This document shows, one piece after another, positions 14,858 to 21,364 of a DNA stretch of 25,429 nt. The DNA comes from an uncultured Bacilli bacterium (GTDB lineage: Bacteria > Bacillota_I > Bacilli_A > RF39 > UBA660). The DNA lies in NCBI GenBank assembly GCA_934101275.1, contig CAKOQM010000017.1:1-25429 (forward strand), read 5' to 3'. The first letter of the stretch is position 1; each line of letters starts with the position of its first letter. The position numbers and the translations under genes were made by a program. The notes below the pieces were generated by a model that worked only from the letters and a program-made list of their open reading frames with translations, was not told the DNA's origin and made no database searches.

Positions 14858-15479
14858 TAAGTTAAAAAAAGCTACGAGGGAAAGTGTTAAAGAAATTGCA
14901 CTTTCTCTTTTTATTTCCTCTTTATTTCTTCTTTTCTTTTTTTTCTTTGTAGAAAAAAAATTGGACACAATATTTTCTTTGTTAAATACGATCACTATCT
15001 CAGAAAAAAGTAATGAAGAAGTGTCTTTATCTTTTGATAGCGTTAAAAAACGTTTAAAAAATTATCCGAGCTATGGCAGTAAATATGCGACTTTGAAAAT
15101 TGAAACGATTAATTTAGAATTACCTATTTATCATGGCGATACTATGAATATTTTAAATTATGGCATCGGCCATTATGCAGGAAGCTATTTTCCGGGTGAA
15201 TCAGGTTCTATTGTTTTAGCTGGCCATAATAATGCTGGTTTTTTAAGAAGACTTCCTGAGGTTCAGATAGGGGACAGGATAACAATTGAGACAACATATG
15301 GCATATTTTATTATCAAATGACCGATAGTAAAATTATTAATAAAAAAGATGAATATCTTTTGCCTATTCAAAATGAAGAGGAATTTTTAATGATTTATAC
15401 GTGTTATCCTGTTACTGCCATTGGTCTTACCAACCAACGTTATGTTTTATATGCAAAAAGAGTAGAAGGTGACATATGA
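14850..15479 (+). CDS. Sortase (class D-like)
   Basis: Membrane-bound cysteine transpeptidase that cuts a sorting signal and links the protein to the wall. The 209-residue product has one N-terminal membrane segment (about 17-35). The catalytic triad is His126 (LAGHNN), Cys185 (MIYTCYP) and Arg197 (NQRYVLYA). The beta-barrel start YATLKIETINLELPIYHG and GIGHYAGSYFPGESG are typical of class D sortases. The start overlaps the substrate-like gene with only a weak ribosome-binding site, so it is probably translationally coupled. Its stop overlaps the next gene by four bases (ATGA). Confidence 0.93.
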   Translation: MLNKLKKATRESVKEIALSLFISSLFLLFFFFFVEKKLDTIFSLLNTITISEKSNEEVSLSFDSVKKRLKNYPSYGSKYATLKIETINLELPIYHGDTMNILNYGIGHYAGSYFPGESGSIVLAGHNNAGFLRRLPEVQIGDRITIETTYGIFYYQMTDSKIINKKDEYLLPIQNEEEFLMIYTCYPVTAIGLTNQRYVLYAKRVEGDI

Positions 15480-16285
15480 AAAAAATGAGATTTTTAAGTT
15501 ACTATTTTTTCTTGTTTGGCCTTTGTTTAAGTTTTCTTTTTTTAAGTCTTATTCTAACTTTAAATCTTACCTTATTAAATGAAGAGTTTATAAAAACCAA
15601 ATTAAAGGAAGATGATTATATTCAAAAAACATATGATTCTATTTATGTGGAAATGAATCACTATTTAATTCAATCAGGTTTACCAGAGGAAGTTTTAAAA
15701 GATATCGTAACGGAAGAAAAAGTGGAAAAGGATATTTTAAGTAATTTAGCTTCTTTATATGAAAGTAAAAACTTTGAAATAGTAACCGATGATATCACAC
15801 TTCATTTAGAAAATAATATTAATCAGTATTTAGAAAAACAAAATATTGTGGTAAAAGATGAAGAAAGTCTAAATTTATTTGTTCAACAAATGAGTCATAT
15901 TTATAAAGAGGAACTTACTCTATATGGAACACTTCCTAAAATAAAAAAAGCTGTTCCAACAATAAAAAAAGGCTTCACTATTATTTTTTATTTTAGTCTT
16001 GGCCTTTTTATAACAAGCCTTCTTGTTATAAAATTTTTCTTAAAGAAAAAAATAGGTAGTATTTTATTTTTTGTGAATGGTCTTTTACTTTGTTTAACTA
16101 AAACTTATATATATCAGCATGTAGATATTGCTAATTTGTTAATTGTGGATGTTAATTTTAGTTCTTTATTAAAAAACGTTTTGACGACTTATTTTGAAGC
16201 GATTGGTTTAGAAGGATTTTGCTTTTTAGGTTTAGGTTTTTTATACTTACTAATTCGAAATATGGGTTATATTCTTAAAAGATAA
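15476..16285 (+). CDS. Integral membrane protein of the sortase operon, function unknown
   Basis: Product of 269 residues. There is one N-terminal membrane segment (about 8-33), a charged helical domain of about 130 residues predicted outside the cell, then three hydrophobic segments (about 166-186, 192-212, 238-262) and a short basic tail. No catalytic motif was recognised. It is translationally coupled to the sortase gene, so it may assist sortase or its substrate at the membrane; that is inference from position. A weak AAAAAG/CTTTTT hairpin at 16288-16303 may end the operon. Confidence 0.6.
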   Translation: MKKMRFLSYYFFLFGLCLSFLFLSLILTLNLTLLNEEFIKTKLKEDDYIQKTYDSIYVEMNHYLIQSGLPEEVLKDIVTEEKVEKDILSNLASLYESKNFEIVTDDITLHLENNINQYLEKQNIVVKDEESLNLFVQQMSHIYKEELTLYGTLPKIKKAVPTIKKGFTIIFYFSLGLFITSLLVIKFFLKKKIGSILFFVNGLLLCLTKTYIYQHVDIANLLIVDVNFSSLLKNVLTTYFEAIGLEGFCFLGLGFLYLLIRNMGYILKR

Positions 16286-16301
16286 CGAAAAAGTTGTCTT
16301 T

Positions 16302-16312
16302 TTTTGTCGAAT
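16302..16312 (+). promoter_or_regulatory. Spo0A-like box upstream of a 40-residue protein gene
   Basis: Fourth perfect TTTTGTCGAAT in the window. A weak -10-like CATAGT (16339-16344) lies 26 bases downstream of the box, about the same distance as in the other two promoters. It would give a very short leader before the start at 16364. Confidence 0.4.
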
Positions 16313-16363
16313 AACATGATTTTTTTTCTATTTTGTGCCATAGTATAAGTAGGTGATGCAAAA

Positions 16364-16486
16364 ATGTTTATTTTAGGAATATTTTTAGCAGTAATATTAT
16401 TTTTCTTATGGTGTTGTCTTAAAGTGGCACATGATGCCGATGAAAATATGGTAAGTCAAGAAAGCGACAAGAAAGTTAAAAAATAA
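16364..16486 (+). CDS. Small single-span membrane protein (40 residues)
   Basis: ATG preceded by AGGTGAT (16351-16357) at good spacing. The product begins MFILGIFLAVILFFLWCCLK, one membrane span, followed by a hydrophilic, charged tail (VAHDADENMVSQESDKKVKK). Small proteins of this shape often modulate larger membrane complexes or signal during sporulation. No family was recognised. The evidence is the ribosome-binding site, the clean hydrophobic-then-charged pattern, and its fit exactly between the flanking genes' control signals. Confidence 0.6.
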   Translation: MFILGIFLAVILFFLWCCLKVAHDADENMVSQESDKKVKK

Positions 16487-16496
16487 CTTTTGACTC

Positions 16497-16525
16497 TTGT
16501 ATAACCCATTAAAATCGTTTATACT
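16497..16525 (+). promoter_or_regulatory. Promoter of the cpsC-cpsD-cpsB cluster
   Basis: TTGTAT (16497-16502), 17 bases, TATACT (16520-16525), followed by AGAGAGGT (16536-16543) before the ATG at 16551. Confidence 0.65.
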
Positions 16526-16550
16526 ATCAGTTGTTAGAGAGGTATATTTT

Positions 16551-17243
16551 ATGGAAGAGTTAAATTTGAAAGAAATGTGGGACTACTATGTAAGCAAAAT
16601 TTTTATTATTATATTTTCGGTTTTATTTTGTGTTGTAGCCGTGCTTTTTTATGGTGTTTTTTTAGAAAACCCTGTTTATAGTTCTTATACAACCATTGTT
16701 TTAGTAGGAAATAGTCAAACCGAATCACAAACTGGAATTACTCAAAATGATGTTACGTTAAATCAAAAATTAGTTTCAACGTATCAAGAAATTATTAAAA
16801 GTCGAAGAATTTTAAGTCAAGTTATTAATAATTTAAAACTTGATCTTTCAAGCAGTACTTTAGCAAGTCATGTGAGTGTTGCAAGTGAAAAGGATACGGA
16901 ACTTATTCGAATTACGGTGACCAATGAAGATGCTGTTTTGGCAAGAGATATTGCTAATGAAATAGCAAGCGTATTTAACAAAGAAATTGTTGAAATTTAT
17001 AATATTAAGAACGTAAATGTCATTGATGATGCCGAGGTGGCTTCTAGTCCTTCTAATATGAGTATTTTAAAGAAAATGTTTTTAGGAGCTATTGTAGGAT
17101 TCGTTTTATCTTGTATGATTATTTTTGTTTTCTTCTATTTTGATACAACCATCAAAAGTTTAGAGGAAATAGAAGAAAAATTAGGTTTACCTGTTTTAGG
17201 CGGTATTCCTTATAATTCACATTATGAAGGAGAGGTAAAATAA
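16551..17243 (+). CDS. Wzz/CpsC-type polysaccharide chain-length and kinase-activator protein
   Basis: Transmembrane adaptor of bacterial tyrosine-kinase systems (CpsC, YwqC, YveK type). The 230-residue product has two membrane spans (about 15-40 and 183-205) enclosing an extracellular helical domain (YQEIIKSRRILSQVINNL and neighbours). After the second span comes the cytoplasmic FDTTIKSLEEIEEKLGLPVLGGIP, the characteristic end of the family that activates the kinase. The ATG at 16551 is chosen over an upstream start at 16497 that falls in the promoter. It overlaps the kinase gene by one base (TAATG). Confidence 0.93.
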   Translation: MEELNLKEMWDYYVSKIFIIIFSVLFCVVAVLFYGVFLENPVYSSYTTIVLVGNSQTESQTGITQNDVTLNQKLVSTYQEIIKSRRILSQVINNLKLDLSSSTLASHVSVASEKDTELIRITVTNEDAVLARDIANEIASVFNKEIVEIYNIKNVNVIDDAEVASSPSNMSILKKMFLGAIVGFVLSCMIIFVFFYFDTTIKSLEEIEEKLGLPVLGGIPYNSHYEGEVK

Positions 17244-17911
17244 TGAAAAATGCAGAACTTATTGTAGCTCATAAGCCCAAATCAAGCATTGCTGAAGCCA
17301 TTAAAACCATTCGCACCAATTTACAATTTTCTGCCGTGAATGGTGATGTAAAAAGTATTTTAGTAACGAGTTCTATGCCTGGAGAGGGTAAAAGTTTTGT
17401 GGCCTCAAATTTGGCTGTTGCGTTTGCTCAAGCCGGTAGTAAAGTTTTAATCGTGGATTGTGATATGCGAAGAGGAAGACTTCATGATATTTTTAATGTT
17501 AACAACGATAAAGGTTTATCTTTACTATTAATTGATGAAATAAATGAAAAATCATCAAAATATTTTAAGAAAACAGAAGTATCTAACTTATATGTTTTAC
17601 CAAGAGGAATCGTGCCTCCAAATCCAAGTGAAATTTTGGCTTCTGAAAAAAATCGTAAACTTTGTGAAATTTTAGAAAGTAAATTTGATATTGTTATTTA
17701 TGATGGCGTTCCTGCTTCAGGCCTTGCTGATGCCATTATTATGGCTGATATTGTGGATAAAATTGTGATAGTTTCGGCCTATAAACAAACAAAAATGGAA
17801 CAACTTCAAAATACAAAAAAAGCTTTAGAAAAATTTCAAGACAAAATTGCGGGTGTTGTTTTAAATAAATTACCAGAGAAAAAACACCATTATTATTCTT
17901 ACTATAATTAG
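17243..17911 (+). CDS. Bacterial tyrosine kinase (CpsD/YwqD type)
   Basis: BY-kinase of the P-loop MinD-like class that autophosphorylates tyrosines and controls export of polysaccharide. The 222-residue product has the oligomerisation motif EAIKTIRTN (18-26), Walker A SSMPGEGKS (43-51, Lys50), Walker A' VLIVDCDMRR (68-77) and Walker B DIVIYDGVP. It has a C-terminal tyrosine cluster, HHYYSYYN, the site of autophosphorylation in the family. Walker B reads YDGVPASG rather than the usual IDTPP, a modest departure. It is coupled to the adaptor upstream and lies seven bases before the phosphatase gene. Confidence 0.93.
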   Translation: MKNAELIVAHKPKSSIAEAIKTIRTNLQFSAVNGDVKSILVTSSMPGEGKSFVASNLAVAFAQAGSKVLIVDCDMRRGRLHDIFNVNNDKGLSLLLIDEINEKSSKYFKKTEVSNLYVLPRGIVPPNPSEILASEKNRKLCEILESKFDIVIYDGVPASGLADAIIMADIVDKIVIVSAYKQTKMEQLQNTKKALEKFQDKIAGVVLNKLPEKKHHYYSYYN

Positions 17912-17918
17912 GTGAACT

Positions 17919-18677
17919 ATGATTGATATTCATGCTCATATTTTACCTTGCATTGATGATGGAGCTAGAAGTGAAAAAGAAAGTCTAGCTCTTTTAGAAA
18001 AAGCAAAAAAAATGGGTGTTACAGACATTATCCTAACGCCACATTATATTATTGGTAGCAATTATAATGCGAATAATAAAAAGAAAGAAGCCCTTTTAAA
18101 AAAATTAAGTGTGAAAATAGAAGGTATTCATCTTTTCCTTGGAAATGAAATTTATTTCGATAAAGATATGTTATCTTTCCTTAAAAAAAATGAAATGGCC
18201 TCTTTAAATCATTCCAAATATATCTTATTTGAGCTTCCTATGCATCAAAAAGTAAGTAATATATTTGAGGTTATCTTTGAATTAAAAACAAAGGGTTATT
18301 GGCCTATTTTAGCTCATCCTGAAAGATATTCGTTTATTCAAGATGATCCAAAGATGGTAGAAAAACTTCTTCGTGCAGGCGTTTTATTACAAAGTAATTT
18401 GGGCTCTTTAAAAGGATATTATGGAAAAAAAGCCAAAAAGACGATTCATCTTTTGTTAAAACATCATATGGTATCTTTCATGGCATCTGATATTCATCAT
18501 GAACAAAATGTTTTTTATGAAGAACTTCCTAATATGTATAAAATGTTAGAAAAGTTTCTAGAAAAAGAATATATTGATGAAATATTTACAGAAAATGCCC
18601 AAAAAATCATTCAAAATAAGGCTTTAAAAGAAGTTGCTTTTACACCTATAAAAAAAGGCCTTTTAGGCTTTAAATAG
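17919..18677 (+). CDS. PHP-family tyrosine-protein phosphatase (CpsB/YwqE type)
   Basis: Metal-dependent phosphatase that removes phosphate from the cognate tyrosine kinase. The 252-residue product starts MIDIHAHILPCIDDGARS with metal ligands His5 and His7. It continues with TPHYI, GNEIYF, AHPERYSF and SDIHH, the remaining ligand motifs of the PHP fold. AGGTGA precedes the ATG. It completes the CpsC-CpsD-CpsB trio. No clear terminator follows before the rimP promoter. Confidence 0.93.
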   Translation: MIDIHAHILPCIDDGARSEKESLALLEKAKKMGVTDIILTPHYIIGSNYNANNKKKEALLKKLSVKIEGIHLFLGNEIYFDKDMLSFLKKNEMASLNHSKYILFELPMHQKVSNIFEVIFELKTKGYWPILAHPERYSFIQDDPKMVEKLLRAGVLLQSNLGSLKGYYGKKAKKTIHLLLKHHMVSFMASDIHHEQNVFYEELPNMYKMLEKFLEKEYIDEIFTENAQKIIQNKALKEVAFTPIKKGLLGFK

Positions 18678-18692
18678 GCTTTTAAAAAGTAT

Positions 18693-18721
18693 TTTACAAA
18701 TAAATGAACTAATGTTATAAT
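18693..18721 (+). promoter_or_regulatory. Strong promoter of the rimP-nusA-infB operon
   Basis: TTTACA (18693-18698), 17 bases, TATAAT (18716-18721), with an extended -10 (TGT directly before TATAAT). This is the best sigma-A promoter in the window. Confidence 0.8.
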
Positions 18722-18735
18722 ACAGTTATCAGATT

Positions 18736-18760
18736 AAGTGGGCAGAAATTCCCACTTTTC
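18736..18760 (+). promoter_or_regulatory. Leader hairpin of the nusA operon, possible attenuator
   Basis: AAGTGGG (18736-18742) pairs perfectly with CCCACTT (18751-18757) across 8 nt, followed by only two more T. It would lie at the very start of the mRNA. Similar G/C hairpins before rimP are familiar to me from other Firmicutes, which fits attenuation sensitive to NusA; this is inference. Confidence 0.5.
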
Positions 18761-18781
18761 TTATTGGAAAGGGTGAAAAAA

Positions 18782-19039
18782 TTGATCGAAAAAATAAGAG
18801 ATGCTATAAAAGGACCTTTAAAAGATATGGATATTGTTGTTGATAGTATTGAATATGTTAAAGATGGAAGCTATTATTTTTTAAACATTATTCTTGATCG
18901 GGTTAATGGTCTTGATTTAGACACCGTTGTTGAAGCAACGAATACTATCAATCCAATATTAGATGAATTAGATATTATTGAAGAGTCCTACATTTTAGAT
19001 GTATCCAGTAAAGAAAGGAATGAGGAAAATGAACAATAA
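18782..19039 (+). CDS. rimP: Shortened RimP-like ribosome maturation factor
   Basis: RimP helps mature the 30S subunit. The 85-residue product covers only the N-terminal domain (DIVVDSIEYVKDGSYYFLNIILDR, LDTVVEATNTINPILDELD, SYILDVSS). Where full RimP (about 150 residues) goes on VSSPGLDRPL into an SH3-like C-terminal domain, this protein reads VSSKERNEENEQ and stops. NusA starts 11 bases before the stop, so there is no room for the missing domain. The TTG at 18782 is chosen because GGAAAGGGTG (18766-18775) precedes it; in-frame TTG at 18764 and GTG at 18773 overlap that site. The position before nusA supports the identity. Confidence 0.75.
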   Translation: MIEKIRDAIKGPLKDMDIVVDSIEYVKDGSYYFLNIILDRVNGLDLDTVVEATNTINPILDELDIIEESYILDVSSKERNEENEQ

Positions 19040-20141
19040 AGAATTTATAAAAGCCTTGGATGGTATTATTTTAGAAAAAGGAATTAGTAAAGATGTTGTT
19101 TATGATGCCATGGAACTTGCCCTAGCAACAGCCTACAAGAAAAACTTTGGCTCTAAAACAAATGTGAAAGTAAAAATTGATCGTACAACAGGAGATATTC
19201 GAGTTTTTTCATATTATGTTGTTGTGGATGATTATGATGATGGTGTGGATAGTGTAGACGAAGAAGGAAATACCATTCACATTCCACCAGAAATTAATCC
19301 GGATGCCCAAATTCTTTTAGAAGAAGCAAGAGAAATAGATCCTACTATTGAAATTGGGGAAACCATTGAAAAAGAAGTCACTCCAAAAGACTTTGGACGT
19401 GTGGCAGCTTCTACGGCTAAACAAGTATTAACACAAAAAATTAGAGAAGCTGAAAGAGAAAATATCATGGCTGAATTCCAAGATAAACAAGGGGAAATGA
19501 TGATGGGACTTTTAGCTATGGAAGACCAAAAAAACTATTATGTTGACCTTGGTAAATCAAGAGGAATTATGTCTAAAAGTGAAATTATTCCCGGCGAAAC
19601 TTTAAAAATGGGCACCAATGTTAGAGTTTATATTACAAAGGTAGAGGAAACACCTAAAGGACCACTTATCCTTTGCTCTAGAAAACATTATGGCTTTGTA
19701 AAACGTTTATTTGAAACAGAAATTCCAGAACTTGTTGATGGAACGATTGAACTTTATTCTGTTATTAGAGAACCTGGTGTAAGAAGTAAAGTGGCTGTTT
19801 ACTCAAATGATGAAAAAGTAGATCCAGTTGGTGCTTGTATTGGCGAAAGAGGTTCTCGTATTGCAAGTATTTTAAAAGAGTTAAATGGCGAAAAAGTCGA
19901 TTTAGTGAGATATTCAGAAGATGCCGCCACCTTTATTGCTAATGCTTTAGCACCTGCTAAAGATGTTACGGTAAATATTATTGATCCAATAAAAAGAGAG
20001 GCTTTAGCTATCGTAAATGATGAAAACTTATCATTAGCTATTGGACGTAAGGGTACGAATATTAAATTAGCCAGTCGTCTTACAAAATACAAAATCGAAG
20101 TAAAAACATTAAAACAAATTAATGAAGAAGGAAATAAATAA
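19029..20141 (+). CDS. nusA: Transcription termination/antitermination factor NusA
   Basis: RNA polymerase-binding factor that modulates pausing, termination and antitermination. The 370-residue product has the N-terminal polymerase-binding domain (to about 125), an S1 domain (about 130-200, IVSxx-equivalent YYVDLGKSRGIMSKSEIIPGE), then KH1 and KH2 (VGACIGERGSRIASILKELNGEKVD and LAIGRKGTNIKLASRLTKYKIEV). It lacks the acidic C-terminal repeats of Escherichia coli NusA, as in other Firmicutes. ATG at 19029 follows AAAGGA (19014-19019); an earlier in-frame start lies inside rimP. It overlaps the next gene by one base. Confidence 0.97.
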   Translation: MNNKEFIKALDGIILEKGISKDVVYDAMELALATAYKKNFGSKTNVKVKIDRTTGDIRVFSYYVVVDDYDDGVDSVDEEGNTIHIPPEINPDAQILLEEAREIDPTIEIGETIEKEVTPKDFGRVAASTAKQVLTQKIREAERENIMAEFQDKQGEMMMGLLAMEDQKNYYVDLGKSRGIMSKSEIIPGETLKMGTNVRVYITKVEETPKGPLILCSRKHYGFVKRLFETEIPELVDGTIELYSVIREPGVRSKVAVYSNDEKVDPVGACIGERGSRIASILKELNGEKVDLVRYSEDAATFIANALAPAKDVTVNIIDPIKREALAIVNDENLSLAIGRKGTNIKLASRLTKYKIEVKTLKQINEEGNK

Positions 20142-21052
20142 TGACTGTCAAAATTTTTTCTCATGAGAGTGATCCGGATGGTGTGGGATGTGTTCTTCTA
20201 GCCTTATTAAATTTTAAAGATGTTTCTTACACGTTGTGTAAAAATAATTTGGAATTAGATGAGAAGATAAGTGAATTTTTAGATCAAGCAGATTTAACAA
20301 ATTACGAACGCGTTTATGTTACCGATTTATGTCCATCTAAACCTCTTTTAGAAAAAATGTCTTTGATAAGTCCTCGTCTTTTTCAAGTATATGATCATCA
20401 TTTAACATCTTTAAAAGAAGGAGAGTTGCCTTCGTTTGTTTATATAGGTGACGATAAAGAAGATTGTGCTATGAGTATTTTTTATCAAAAACTTTTAAAA
20501 AAATTTCCAACATTAAATGAAAATAAAACCTTAGAAGAGTTGGTAAAATTAACGCGATTACATGATACTTGGCAATGGAAAAAAGATAATAATATGTCCG
20601 CTTTTAATTTGGAAACATTCCATCATTATCTAGGCCCGATTGGGTACCTTTATTACTATAAAGATAAATGTTTACAAGATAAAGGTTTAAAAAGGACTGA
20701 AGAAGAAAAGACTTGGCTTTTAGATATTCAAAAAGAAGAAGCTAGAAAAGTGAAAGAATTACTTCAAAGAATCGTAATATCAAATAAAGAGGGTATTTGT
20801 TTTGCAAGTGTTTATGGTTCTTATTCTCTTCGTAATCTCCTCGCGGATGCTTTAGAGAAAAACTATCCAGAGTGTGATGTACTTGTTTTCTTTGCTCCAG
20901 ATAATGACACGATATCTTTTAGAAGTTTAAAAAATATGGATGTATTACCTATAGCTGAAAAATATCAAGGTGGTGGTCATCCCAAAGCTTCTGGATGTCC
21001 TCTTACAAAAGAAAATGAAATAGCATTAAGAAAAAAATTAATGAAAGATTAA
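20141..21052 (+). CDS. DHH/DHHA1 phosphoesterase, NrnB-like nanoRNase
   Basis: DHH-family phosphodiesterase, probably degrading very short RNA or pAp-like nucleotides. The 303-residue product has HESDPDGVG (8-16, metal ligands His8, Asp11, Asp13), VTDLCPS, YDHH (motif III) and DDKEDCAMSIFY. The C-terminal DHHA1 domain ends GGGHPKASGCP. The middle, LVKLTRLHDTWQWKKDNN, matches Bacillus NrnB (YngD) rather than NrnA, which usually lies downstream of rbfA. It starts within the nusA stop (TAATG), so it is translationally coupled, and lies 11 bases before rnpM. Its place between nusA and rnpM is not the usual order. Confidence 0.85.
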   Translation: MTVKIFSHESDPDGVGCVLLALLNFKDVSYTLCKNNLELDEKISEFLDQADLTNYERVYVTDLCPSKPLLEKMSLISPRLFQVYDHHLTSLKEGELPSFVYIGDDKEDCAMSIFYQKLLKKFPTLNENKTLEELVKLTRLHDTWQWKKDNNMSAFNLETFHHYLGPIGYLYYYKDKCLQDKGLKRTEEEKTWLLDIQKEEARKVKELLQRIVISNKEGICFASVYGSYSLRNLLADALEKNYPECDVLVFFAPDNDTISFRSLKNMDVLPIAEKYQGGGHPKASGCPLTKENEIALRKKLMKD

Positions 21053-21063
21053 GGGAGGTTTTT

Positions 21064-21321
21064 ATGAAACAAAAAAAAATTCCAATGCGTACCTGTGTTG
21101 TGACCAGAGAAAAATATCCTAAAAAAGAATTAATTCGGGTGGTTAGAACGCCAGAAGGTGATATAAAAGTTGATACAACAGGGAAAGCTAATGGCAAAGG
21201 TGCTTATTTGAAACTCGCAAAAGAAGTGATAGATAAGGCTCGTGTAAATAAAGCTTTAGATAGAGCCTTAGAAATTGAAATACCTCATGAAATTTACGAT
21301 GAATTAGAAAAATTGATTTAA
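21064..21321 (+). CDS. rnpM: RNase P modulator RnpM (YlxR family)
   Basis: Small RNA-binding protein of the nusA operon, reported to bind and modulate RNase P RNA. The 85-residue product has PMRTCVVTREKYPKKELIRVVR and NGKGAYLKL, matching the YlxR signature (PxRTCVxCRxxxxKxELxRxV and GRGAYxC). The family's second and third cysteines are replaced here. GGGAGG precedes the ATG. The L7Ae-like ylxQ that usually follows is missing; infB comes next. Confidence 0.92.
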   Translation: MKQKKIPMRTCVVTREKYPKKELIRVVRTPEGDIKVDTTGKANGKGAYLKLAKEVIDKARVNKALDRALEIEIPHEIYDELEKLI

Positions 21322-21364
21322 AAATGAGAAAAAGTTTATAAAAAATAGAAAGGATGTGTATCTT

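Noticed and set aside
18961..19100. A frameshift that splits a full-length rimP
   Set aside because: The nusA start overlaps the end of rimP, leaving no sequence that could encode the missing domain in any frame.
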